Part shown: positions 7,962-15,590 of the stretch, one piece after another
Position numbering within the stretch: the stretch's first letter is position 1
Layout of the letters: each line of letters starts with the position of its first letter
Source: Fibrobacter succinogenes
GTDB taxonomy: Bacteria; Fibrobacterota; Fibrobacteria; Fibrobacterales; Fibrobacteraceae
Direction: 5' to 3'
NCBI GenBank assembly: GCA_902762795.1
Contig: CACWPM010000007.1
Span: forward strand, 1 to 64,000
DNA: 64,000 nucleotides
Notes under the pieces: model-generated
What the model was told of the DNA's origin: nothing
Databases searched by the model: none
Seen by the model: only the letters and a program-made list of their open reading frames with translations
Program-made: the position numbers and the translations under genes

Positions 7962-9227
7962 ATGACAACAGAACGCAAAGACAACAATTACTTTTTTGAT
8001 TCTGGGAATCTTTCTCCGGCAGCTCTAGAACGTAAGCACCGGATCGAAACAGATCCGTCTGTCCGCACGGACATTATGGAATACCTGCCGGGAATGGAAG
8101 TGATTCACTCCGACATCCGCGACAAGGTTCTCGATGCATTCGAAAGCTACGATGCATCCAAGTACACCGCTCGCGATGTGAAATTCGCATTGCAGCACGA
8201 CACCTGCTCCATCGAAGATTTCAAAGCTTTGCTTTCACCTGCAGCCGCTCCGTTCCTCGAACAGATGGCCGCCAAGGCAAAGATTGAGACGGGCCGTCAT
8301 TTCGGCAACAACGTTTACCTCTTTACGCCGCTCTACATCGCGAACTACTGCGAAAACTACTGCGTCTATTGCGGATTCAACTGCTACAATCACATCAAGC
8401 GCATGCAGCTGAACATGGAGCAGATTGAGCACGAGATGAAGGTCATTGCCGACAGCGGTATGGAAGAAGTCTTGTTGCTCACGGGTGAAAGCCGCGCAAA
8501 GAGCAGTGTCGAATACATCGGCGAAGCTTGCAAACTCGCTCGCAAGTACTTCAAACTGGTGGGCGTCGAAGTTTACCCGGTGAATGTCGATGAATACAAG
8601 TACTTGCACGAATGCGGCGTCGATTATGTGACGGTGTTCCAGGAAACGTACGACCGCAAACGTTATGAACAACTTCATTTGCTCGGTCACAAGCGCGTGT
8701 TCCCGTACCGCTTCGATTCTCAAGAACGTGCCCTCATGGGCGGTATGCGCGGTTGCGGATTCTCTGCGCTTCTCGGGCTTTCGGACTTCCGTCGTGACGC
8801 TCTCGCTAGCGCCCTGCACGTTTACTACTTACAAAAGAAGTATCCTCATGCCGAAATGAGCCTCAGCTGCCCGCGTTTACGTCCGATTGTGAACAACGAA
8901 AAAATCAGCCCGCTCGACGTCCACGAAAAGGAACTCTGCCAGGTGCTTTGCGCTTACCGCATCTTCCTCCCGTTCGTGGGCATCACGGTTTCTAGCCGCG
9001 AAAGCAAGGAATTCCGCAACGGCATCGTGAAAATTGCCGCGACGAAAGTTTCGGCGGGCGTTTCGACCGGCATTGGCGACCACGAAAGCAAATATAGCGG
9101 CCACGATGACGGGGAAGGCGGCGACGAACAGTTCGAAATCAATGACGGCCGCAGCATCGACAAGATGTATGCCGACATGAGTGGCGAAGGCATGCAGCCT
9201 GTACTGAACGACTACCTGTACGTTTAG
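7962..9227 (+). CDS. thiH: 2-iminoacetate synthase ThiH (radical SAM)
   Basis: The protein of about 421 residues carries the radical SAM cluster CENYCVYCGF, preceded by LFTPLYIANY. Later ThiH features are LLLTGESRAKSS, VEVYPVNVDEY, VFQETYDRKRYEQLH and PRLRPI. ThiH cleaves tyrosine to dehydroglycine for ThiG. ATG at 7962 is chosen; TTG at 7950 is possible, and neither has a good Shine-Dalgarno. The gene is separated from thiG by a repeat-filled 230-bp gap, unusual inside a thi operon. Its stop codon TAG is itself a heptad of the following array (TTTAGGC, TTTAGGT, ATTAGGG). Confidence 0.95.
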   Translation: MTTERKDNNYFFDSGNLSPAALERKHRIETDPSVRTDIMEYLPGMEVIHSDIRDKVLDAFESYDASKYTARDVKFALQHDTCSIEDFKALLSPAAAPFLEQMAAKAKIETGRHFGNNVYLFTPLYIANYCENYCVYCGFNCYNHIKRMQLNMEQIEHEMKVIADSGMEEVLLLTGESRAKSSVEYIGEACKLARKYFKLVGVEVYPVNVDEYKYLHECGVDYVTVFQETYDRKRYEQLHLLGHKRVFPYRFDSQERALMGGMRGCGFSALLGLSDFRRDALASALHVYYLQKKYPHAEMSLSCPRLRPIVNNEKISPLDVHEKELCQVLCAYRIFLPFVGITVSSRESKEFRNGIVKIAATKVSAGVSTGIGDHESKYSGHDDGEGGDEQFEINDGRSIDKMYADMSGEGMQPVLNDYLYV

Positions 9228-9288
9228 GCTTTAGGTATTAGGGCTATAATCGCGCCTTCGGCGCAGTTACTAGTCATTAGTTATTCGT
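9224..9288. repeat. Heptad-repeat array, TTTAGGT type then ACTAGTC type, overlapping the thiH stop
   Basis: From 9224 the steps are TTTAGGC, TTTAGGT, ATTAGGG, CTATAAT. A hairpin GCGCCTTCGGCGC follows, then TTACTAGTCATTAGTTATTCG, a second heptad type. The two arms belong to different heptad types, so pairing is poor. Confidence 0.6.
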
Positions 9289-9320
9289 TGAATTCAGGCA
9301 GCTTTGTCGCAGTTGCAAGA

Positions 9321-9356
9321 AAACGCCTCGGAGTTAATCCGGGGCATTTTTCCTTT
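9321..9356 (+). terminator. Rho-independent terminator after thiH
   Basis: GCCTCGGA and TCCGGGGC pair with one wobble around GTTAA, followed by ATTTTTCCTTTT. The forward T-run suits the end of thiSFGH. Confidence 0.85.
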
Positions 9357-9381
9357 TAACAGACAATATTTGTCGAGCCTC

Positions 9382-10164
9382 TTATTTCATTTTCTTCGAG
9401 CAACCTTTGGGTCCGTAAGTCGAGAAGCAGGTGCCGTTGTCAGACATATATGCCGTGTTCCAAGAGCCTTTGTTCGGAAGCAAGAATACTTCAACGGAAT
9501 AGCCCGGATTGTCGGGATCAGACCAACGAATGTTTACGGTATAACGCGTATTTTCTTTAAGTTTACCGAAATTTAACGCCTTGCTTATGAACATCGCATT
9601 TTTAGGTGCGGTGCGGTAGTCGGTTCCACCAGAGGCGTTTTTGTATTCTTTTGAAGTGTAGGTGTCGCCACCGGATTTATAGGCGTTTCCGCCTTTGAGT
9701 CTTGCCGCGATAATATCGGCTACACCGTCAAAGTTTGCGTCTTTGAGTGCTGTATAGAATGTACCGCTAGAGCCAATCATTTCACAAACGTTATATTTTG
9801 TATTGATTTTACTATGGTTACCCTGGACATTTACAGTAAGAGCACTATGCAATTCTATCACGAACAAGGCTGCTCCACCATCTGATGCAAGTCCTTCGGC
9901 CAATTTGTTCCTAAATGTTTTTTTAATGGTTTCATTTTGGGCCTTTACTGGCGAATAACTATTCATTGCATCAGAATCCTCGATAAGCGCTAAATTGATA
10001 ACGTTTCTGAGGTCATAAAGTTTCATGAGGTCAATTTTCTCGCGTGTCTTTTCACCAACACCGAAAAATTTTGGCATGGCTACAGAGGAGAGGATGCCCA
10101 TAATAGCGATAACTACCATAAGCTCCATGAGAGTAATACCTCTCTTTGAATTTACAGTTTTCAT
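9382..10164 (-). CDS. Type IV pilin-like protein / pseudopilin
   Basis: The 260-residue protein begins with a short positive leader (MKTVNSKRG) and a prepilin peptidase site, G followed by ITLMELMVVIAIMGILSS, with Glu at +5 of the mature protein. The hydrophobic helix is followed by a globular domain with two cysteine regions: VCEMIGSSGTFY, and GTCFSTYGPKGCSKK at the C-terminus, a possible disulfide loop. It is larger than minor pseudopilins and fits a major type IV pilin. Type IV pilins have been linked to cellulose adhesion in Fibrobacter (established knowledge; assignment here is inference). The Shine-Dalgarno AGGGAG precedes the start. It interrupts the thiamine genes on the opposite strand and has no pilus-assembly genes beside it. 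Confidence 0.9.
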   Translation of the reverse strand: MKTVNSKRGITLMELMVVIAIMGILSSVAMPKFFGVGEKTREKIDLMKLYDLRNVINLALIEDSDAMNSYSPVKAQNETIKKTFRNKLAEGLASDGGAALFVIELHSALTVNVQGNHSKINTKYNVCEMIGSSGTFYTALKDANFDGVADIIAARLKGGNAYKSGGDTYTSKEYKNASGGTDYRTAPKNAMFISKALNFGKLKENTRYTVNIRWSDPDNPGYSVEVFLLPNKGSWNTAYMSDNGTCFSTYGPKGCSKKMK

Positions 10165-10343
10165 AATATCGCTCCCTATGATGTTTCTTAGGATTGTGAT
10201 TCCTTTTTATGAAAAATAGATAATGTTTATAAGTCGTGTCACAATTACGCAATAAAAAAGTAATATTTGTGAGAAAACTCACGGTTTTAAGGCTTCAAGC
10301 TGCTCTATTCCAAAGCGGAATATTTTTTTCTACCTTTAAAATC

Positions 10344-10976
10344 ATGAAAAATATCGATACGACGCTCTATTTTATTACGGATAGTTCTTGTGTTCCGGCA
10401 GATCGTTTTTTACCCACTGTCGAGGCGTCTTGCAAGGGAGGCGCTTCGCTAATCCAGCTTCGTGAAAAGAATCGCTCGACACGAGAATATTTGGAACTTG
10501 CCTGGGCTACGCATGAAATCACCAAACATTATGGTATCCCGTTGATTATTGACGACCGTGTAGATGTGGCTTTGGCTGTCGGCGCTGAAGGCGTCCATGT
10601 TGGGCAGACGGACATGCCTGTAAAAATCGCGCGGCAGTTGATGGGTGCAGATAAAATAATTGGAGCGACGACGAAGACGGTTCCGCAAGCGCTTGAAGCG
10701 TATGAACAGGGCGCAGACTATCTGGGCGTTGGCGCCATTTATCCGACAACAACTAAAGTCGTTACTATTCTCACCAGCGTAGATACGCTGAAATCTATCG
10801 TGAAGGCTGTTCCAATCAAGGTCAATGCAATTGGCGGACTCAACAAGGATAACATTGATATTCTCAAGGGCTCCGGCATTTCGGGTATTTGTGCGGTTTC
10901 TGCAATCATGAAGGCCGCTGATCCGGAGCGTGCCACACGGGAATTGAAGCAAGCGTTTTTAGGTATTAGGGGTTAG
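10344..10976 (+). CDS. thiE: Thiamine-phosphate synthase ThiE
   Basis: The protein of about 210 residues shows ThiE signatures in order: LIQLREKN, IIDDRVDVALAVGAEGVHVG, QTDMP, IIGATTKT, GADYLGVGAIYPTTTK and VNAIGGLNKDNI. It joins HMP pyrophosphate and thiazole phosphate into thiamine phosphate. ATG at 10344 is chosen because the longer upstream frame to 10236 has no similarity to the family. There is no clear Shine-Dalgarno. The last residues (FLGIRG) and the stop TAG are encoded by a TAGGTNT heptad array. It completes thiazole-branch genes together with thiSFGH; thiC and thiD are not in the window. Confidence 0.94.
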   Translation: MKNIDTTLYFITDSSCVPADRFLPTVEASCKGGASLIQLREKNRSTREYLELAWATHEITKHYGIPLIIDDRVDVALAVGAEGVHVGQTDMPVKIARQLMGADKIIGATTKTVPQALEAYEQGADYLGVGAIYPTTTKVVTILTSVDTLKSIVKAVPIKVNAIGGLNKDNIDILKGSGISGICAVSAIMKAADPERATRELKQAFLGIRG

Positions 10977-11083
10977 GTAATAGGTTTTAGGCTAATAATC
11001 GTGGCTCTGCCACCCTATACCAATGCCCGAAGTGTATGATTCTTTTCCTAAAACCTAACACCTATAACCTGTAACCTAATTAT
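10957..11083. repeat. Heptad-repeat inverted pair, TAGGTNT type, overlapping the thiE stop
   Basis: The left arm (10957-10994) has TAGGTAT, TAGGGGT, TAGGTAA, TAGGTTT, TAGGCTA. The right arm (11047-11083) has the inverse CCTAAAA, CCTAACA, CCTATAA, CCTGTAA, CCTAAT. TAGG is constant and the other three bases vary, also between paired heptads. The loop holds GTGGCTCTGCCAC. This is the clearest example in the window. Confidence 0.88.
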
Positions 11084-11100
11084 TACTATCTTTTACCGCG

Positions 11101-11925
11101 ATGAAAAAGAATTTAAAGAACTCTTTGTCTTTTGTAGTCGATGTGGGCAACTCGCACACGGTACTTGGCATATTCAAGGGTGACAAGGTTATCGATCATT
11201 GGAGACTCACGACCCGCAAAGAAACGACTTCGGACGAAGTGATGAACCGTGTTGGAGGGCTCATCCATTTTTCTAAAATCAAACCGGAAGCAGTGACTCA
11301 TGTTGGGCTATCGACTGTGGTGCCCTCGCTTGAACGCCCGTGGGTCAAGGCTTTGCAAACGCTTCTCAAGCGTCCGGTGCAAGTGGTGAGTTCCACAAAC
11401 TGTTTGAATTGTCCGATTGCCTACCCGAACCCGAGCACGCTTGGATCCGACCGTCTGTGTAATGTCATCGCACTCAAGGACCGCGGATTTTCCGATGCGA
11501 TTGTTATCGATATGGGCACTGCGACAACTTTTGACGTGATGAAGGACGGCGGTTTTGCCGGCGGTATCATTATCCCCGGTATTAGTGCAAGTCTCGATGT
11601 GCTTACCGAAAAAGCGGCTAGGCTATTGCCCGTGAGTATCGAATGGCCAAAGCGTCTTATTGCAAATAACACCGATGATGCCATCCGCGCGGGTCTATTG
11701 TTCGGTTTCATGGCGGAACTTGAAACTCTGGTTGCCAAAATCAAACAGGAAATGGGCAAAAAGGATGTCCCTGTTTTTGCAACGGGTGGTTGGGGACGAA
11801 CAATCGTCGGCCATACCAAAATTATTGACACTTATGATCCTTATTTGACTCTTGATGGAGTCCGACTGGTTGCACTTCGCGGAGATTCCGCTGCAGAGGT
11901 CATCGATAGGGATGCCGAGGAATAA
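11101..11925 (+). CDS. coaX: Type III pantothenate kinase CoaX
   Basis: The 274 residues contain the ASKHA-fold motifs of CoaX: phosphate-1 loop VVDVGNSHTVLGIF near residue 13, LGSDRLCNVIAL, the second nucleotide motif IDMGTATTFDVM, GGIIIPGI, and FATGGWG near the end. It phosphorylates pantothenate, the first step of CoA synthesis. No Shine-Dalgarno is visible and a heptad hairpin ends 17 bp upstream of the ATG. The Wzi-like gene starts 18 bp downstream, so the two are probably cotranscribed. Confidence 0.95.
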   Translation: MKKNLKNSLSFVVDVGNSHTVLGIFKGDKVIDHWRLTTRKETTSDEVMNRVGGLIHFSKIKPEAVTHVGLSTVVPSLERPWVKALQTLLKRPVQVVSSTNCLNCPIAYPNPSTLGSDRLCNVIALKDRGFSDAIVIDMGTATTFDVMKDGGFAGGIIIPGISASLDVLTEKAARLLPVSIEWPKRLIANNTDDAIRAGLLFGFMAELETLVAKIKQEMGKKDVPVFATGGWGRTIVGHTKIIDTYDPYLTLDGVRLVALRGDSAAEVIDRDAEE

Positions 11926-11943
11926 CAACATCGTGAGGGGCTA

Positions 11944-13473
11944 ATGAAAGCGCTTTTGTTGGGCTTAGCATTGACAGCGATTGCATTTGCTGAAACAGGT
12001 CGTTCGACGGTAATCGGTTCTGAGCGTACTCGCAATTTGCGTGGATTGGATTACGCACCGATGCTTTTCGAATATCATCGCCAGACGGTGGATGATGGAC
12101 GCCATTTCTTTACCTATCCGCGTCGCGACACGACATTCCGTAAGGATTTTTTCAAAAATCACAGGAATGCGATGGCTTTTTTCGAAAGCGATAGCAATGC
12201 TTCGCACCAGTTTGCTATTGCTGTTTCTCCAATTCTTGGGATAGACTACAAGTCGTCTTCAGTTTTGGGGGATATAAAGTCTTCGTCCAAGTCCAACCTT
12301 TCTTTGGGTGACACCATCTGGCCTTCCATTGATGGCGGGCTTTATATCCGAGGCTTTGCCGATTCCATTGACTTTGATCTCGATGCTCGAATTTATTCTG
12401 AAGGGCATTCTTCCCAAAGACCGAAGAGCTACGACCACGAAGTTTTCGATGTTCAGAGCAAGGAAAATGGCGATGGCGGAGTAGACTACGTGAGCTACGC
12501 CCGTTATCGCGCCCATTTAGGGATCAATTACAGTTGGGCTCGCCTTCAGCTTGCACGAGATGTATTGCACTGGGGACCTGGCTATTACAACAACTTGTCG
12601 TTGAACCAGTTCGCGCTTCCGTACAACATGCTATCGCTGGATTTCACGTTTGGTCCCTTGCGCATTTACAGCGTCTACGCCGATCTTCGCGTGACATCCT
12701 GGAGTTACAGTAAAGACAACCTTAAAGACCGCAACCTTTACGCCCATCGTTACGAACTTGCATTCGGTAATTTTACTTTCGGTATTTCTGAGTTGCAAAT
12801 TCTCTACGACGAAAACAAGCCTTGGCTCTTTGTCCCGGTGGCACCGCTTTTCATAGAAAAGGGAAATTACTCGGAACGCGTGAACAACGGCGCGCTAGCT
12901 CTCGACATGAACATCCGGCTATTCAGGATGGCCCGCATTTATGGCGAATTTTTCCTCGATGATATGGAATCTCCTTACGCCGTGTACCAGAACCGTTACA
13001 GCAACAACCGTTGGGCGGCCATGCTCGGTTTCCAGTTGGCTCATGATGCAGAGGTGAAAGGGAAGTTGCTCCAGTTCGGAACGATTGCGGAAATTGCCCG
13101 TGTAGAACCGTATACGTATTGCCATTACGATACGGCCCAGGCGCAGATTGCTCACCTGGGACTCCCGCTCGGGAACCCGAACGGTCCGAACTCGCTTGCA
13201 ATAGACTGGACCGTTTACAGCCGCTTGTTCTGGAATTCTTCGATGTCGTTCTTCTTCGGATTACATAACAAGTGGCTTTGGAAAGGTATTGATTACGGAA
13301 GCAACATCGACGACCCCTACAAGACCGTAGCAAAGCGGTTTACCCATAATGCTCCGCTCCAGTACACGATTTCTCCTTCGTTGAGTTATAGCGGAATACA
13401 TGCGTCCTTCGAACTTGAGATGACTTTTGGCGAAGAACGGGCCTTTTTTGTTCGATCGAGCTTGCATTGGTAG
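11944..13473 (+). CDS. Wzi-like outer-membrane beta-barrel protein, copy 1
   Basis: The 509-residue protein has a signal peptide (MKALLLGLALTAIAFA, cleavage near residue 16) and many short amphipathic strands ending in an aromatic residue (SSLHW), as outer-membrane barrels do. HWGPGYYNNLSLNQFALPY, FGPLRIYSVYADL and YGEFFLDDMESP resemble the Wzi/capsule-assembly barrel family. The same blocks recur in the gene at 29436 (EWGPARRNHVILRG, GELLWDDMKSP, then N-RWAA against NKWAA). Wzi proteins bind surface polysaccharide at the outer membrane. The next genes (a WbpM-type dehydratase and a Wzc-type kinase) support a polysaccharide role. The Shine-Dalgarno is GAGGGG. Confidence 0.8.
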   Translation: MKALLLGLALTAIAFAETGRSTVIGSERTRNLRGLDYAPMLFEYHRQTVDDGRHFFTYPRRDTTFRKDFFKNHRNAMAFFESDSNASHQFAIAVSPILGIDYKSSSVLGDIKSSSKSNLSLGDTIWPSIDGGLYIRGFADSIDFDLDARIYSEGHSSQRPKSYDHEVFDVQSKENGDGGVDYVSYARYRAHLGINYSWARLQLARDVLHWGPGYYNNLSLNQFALPYNMLSLDFTFGPLRIYSVYADLRVTSWSYSKDNLKDRNLYAHRYELAFGNFTFGISELQILYDENKPWLFVPVAPLFIEKGNYSERVNNGALALDMNIRLFRMARIYGEFFLDDMESPYAVYQNRYSNNRWAAMLGFQLAHDAEVKGKLLQFGTIAEIARVEPYTYCHYDTAQAQIAHLGLPLGNPNGPNSLAIDWTVYSRLFWNSSMSFFFGLHNKWLWKGIDYGSNIDDPYKTVAKRFTHNAPLQYTISPSLSYSGIHASFELEMTFGEERAFFVRSSLHW

Positions 13474-13537
13474 ACTTTTATAACTATTTTGTAATGTAAA
13501 GAAAATTTAATGACCAGGTAAGACAAAAAGCTTTACT

Positions 13538-15520
13538 ATGTCCAAATTGAAGGGTTTCTTCACTAATTTTAGAGTGCGTAAGCGCATCTTGGCGCTGGCG
13601 GACATGTTTATTGTCGTTGTCGCGGGATTGTTCGCGAACTTTCCTTTGCCTCTGTTCGCGAAAGCCATTGACCGGGCGGACCTATTTGGCATTTTCTTTT
13701 TAAGCGTCATCTTGTGTTTTAGCAGTCTGCTTTTCTTTGGGGCGTACAACAAGCTTTGGCGCTACATGAACCGGACTGACTTCCTCAGTTGCATCAAGGG
13801 TGTGTTTATCGGCTTGTTCGTGACGCATCTTTTCTTTTACATGATGAGGGACGTCCTTTACTGGGAGTTTGCCATTGCCCATGCGTTTATTGCAAGCTTT
13901 GGCGTTTGTTTGTTCCGTTACATGTTCAGGAACGCGTTTGTGTCCATCATGGAAACTGGGCACCGCGAGGCCATGAAAAAGCGTACCATGATTATCGGTG
14001 CGGGCAGTGCGACCAAGCTTTTGCTCGATGAAATCAAGAATAGCGTCAAGGATGCCGAAAAAGGTCTTTCCACATCGGAAGCCGCCAAAATCAATCCTGT
14101 TTGCCTTATCGACGACGACCGTTACAAGATTGGCAAGCCTTATGAAGGCGTTCTCGTTGCCGGGACTACAAGCGACATTCCGAAGATTGCAAAGAAAGAA
14201 AATATTGAACTTATTCTTTTCTCGATCCCGAGCTGCCCTCCAAAAGACCGTCAAGTCATCATGGACTTGTGTGGTAAGACGGGGCTTCCGGTCAAGGTCC
14301 TTCCTTTTGTCGGGAGCCTTCTGGAGTACTCGGATGGCGAAAAGTTCACGGGAAGCTATGTAAACCAAATTCGTGACATCAAGGTCGAAGACTTGCTCGG
14401 CCGCGATCCCATCAAGTTCGAAAACAAGGACATTCGAGCTTATATTGAAAATAAGGTTTGTATGGTGACCGGCGGCGGTGGTAGTATCGGAAGTGAACTT
14501 GTACGTCAGATTGCAAAGTACAATCCCAAGCGAATCATCATTGTCGATATTTACGAAAACAACGCTTACGATATCCAGCAAGAACTGATGATGGAATACG
14601 GAAAGTCGTTAGACTTGGTGACGCTCATTGCAAGTGTCCGTGACTACTTCCGCATGAATCAGATTTTCAAGAAGTACCACCCGGAAGTCGTTTTCCATGC
14701 TGCGGCGCACAAGCATGTCCCGTTGATGGAAAATAACCCGATGGAAGCGATCAAAAATAATGTCGTCGGAACGTTCAACGTAGCGACTCTTTCGATGTTC
14801 AATGACGTGAAAAAGTTCGTGATGATCAGTACTGACAAAGCCGTTAATCCGACTAACGTCATGGGTGCGTCCAAGCGCTGCTGTGAAATGATTGTCCGAT
14901 ACATGTCCATGCAAAAAGACAGCCATACGGAATTTGTCGTGACGCGTTTCGGAAACGTTCTTGGCAGTAACGGTAGCGTAATCCCGCTATTCAAACGCCA
15001 AATTGAACAGGGCAAGCCGGTGACTGTCACTCACCCCGAAATCATCCGCTATTTCATGACGATTCCTGAAGCCGTAAGCCTCGTGCTCGAAGCTGCAAGT
15101 ATAGCTCAAGGTGGCGAAATTTTCGTGCTCGACATGGGTATGCCCGTAAAGATCGTGACGCTTGCCGAAAACTTGATCCGAATGTACGGCAAGGTTCCAT
15201 ACAAGGATGTGCCTATCAAGTTCACAGGACTTCGCCCGGGCGAAAAGATCAAGGAAGAGCTCTTGATGAACGAAGAAGGTTTGAAAAAAACCAAAAACAA
15301 GCTTATTTTCATTGGAAAGCAGATTGACATCGATACTCCCAAGTTTGTCAACGAATTGTGGAAGTTGAAAAATGCGGCTGCAGAAAATAAGGACGATGTC
15401 GCCATCCGGGCTTTGCATGAAATTGTTCCGACTTTCACGACCCCGGAATCGTTCAACAAGCCAATCCTCGAACAGACTGCCTCGTCAGATAGTAAAGACA
15501 AAAAGTCTAATGACGGGTAA
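13538..15520 (+). CDS. Membrane-bound nucleotide-sugar 4,6-dehydratase, WbpM/PglF/CapD type
   Basis: The 660 residues have four or five N-terminal membrane helices (for example LADMFIVVVAGLFANFPLPL, LFGIFFLSVILCFSSLLFFG). A first Rossmann-like region follows (TMIIGAGSATKLLLDEI), then the catalytic SDR domain with VTGGGGSIGSELVRQI near residue 310. The catalytic segment is STDKAVNPTNVMGASKR, with Met where ordinary SDR enzymes have Tyr (MxxxK). That substitution is normal for this UDP-GlcNAc 4,6-dehydratase group. The product would feed deoxyamino sugars into a surface polysaccharide or glycan. A downstream Wzc-type kinase and upstream Wzi-like barrel give the context. Confidence 0.9.
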   Translation: MSKLKGFFTNFRVRKRILALADMFIVVVAGLFANFPLPLFAKAIDRADLFGIFFLSVILCFSSLLFFGAYNKLWRYMNRTDFLSCIKGVFIGLFVTHLFFYMMRDVLYWEFAIAHAFIASFGVCLFRYMFRNAFVSIMETGHREAMKKRTMIIGAGSATKLLLDEIKNSVKDAEKGLSTSEAAKINPVCLIDDDRYKIGKPYEGVLVAGTTSDIPKIAKKENIELILFSIPSCPPKDRQVIMDLCGKTGLPVKVLPFVGSLLEYSDGEKFTGSYVNQIRDIKVEDLLGRDPIKFENKDIRAYIENKVCMVTGGGGSIGSELVRQIAKYNPKRIIIVDIYENNAYDIQQELMMEYGKSLDLVTLIASVRDYFRMNQIFKKYHPEVVFHAAAHKHVPLMENNPMEAIKNNVVGTFNVATLSMFNDVKKFVMISTDKAVNPTNVMGASKRCCEMIVRYMSMQKDSHTEFVVTRFGNVLGSNGSVIPLFKRQIEQGKPVTVTHPEIIRYFMTIPEAVSLVLEAASIAQGGEIFVLDMGMPVKIVTLAENLIRMYGKVPYKDVPIKFTGLRPGEKIKEELLMNEEGLKKTKNKLIFIGKQIDIDTPKFVNELWKLKNAAAENKDDVAIRALHEIVPTFTTPESFNKPILEQTASSDSKDKKSNDG

Positions 15521-15590
15521 ACGTAAAAAAACTATTTTTACCTTCAATTAAAGGCTAAGCTTTCTGCTTGCCTAGTTGTTAGGATTTATC

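Noticed and set aside
10957-11083. TAGG-rich heptad arrays as telomere-like ends or CRISPR repeats
   Set aside because: They are internal, short, degenerate, inverted, and found between ordinary genes; there are no regularly spaced identical repeats with unique spacers and no cas genes.
13538-15520. Inactive dehydratase because the SDR tyrosine is missing
   Set aside because: Met in place of Tyr is the normal state in the large membrane-bound WbpM/PglF-type 4,6-dehydratases, so it is not evidence of inactivation.
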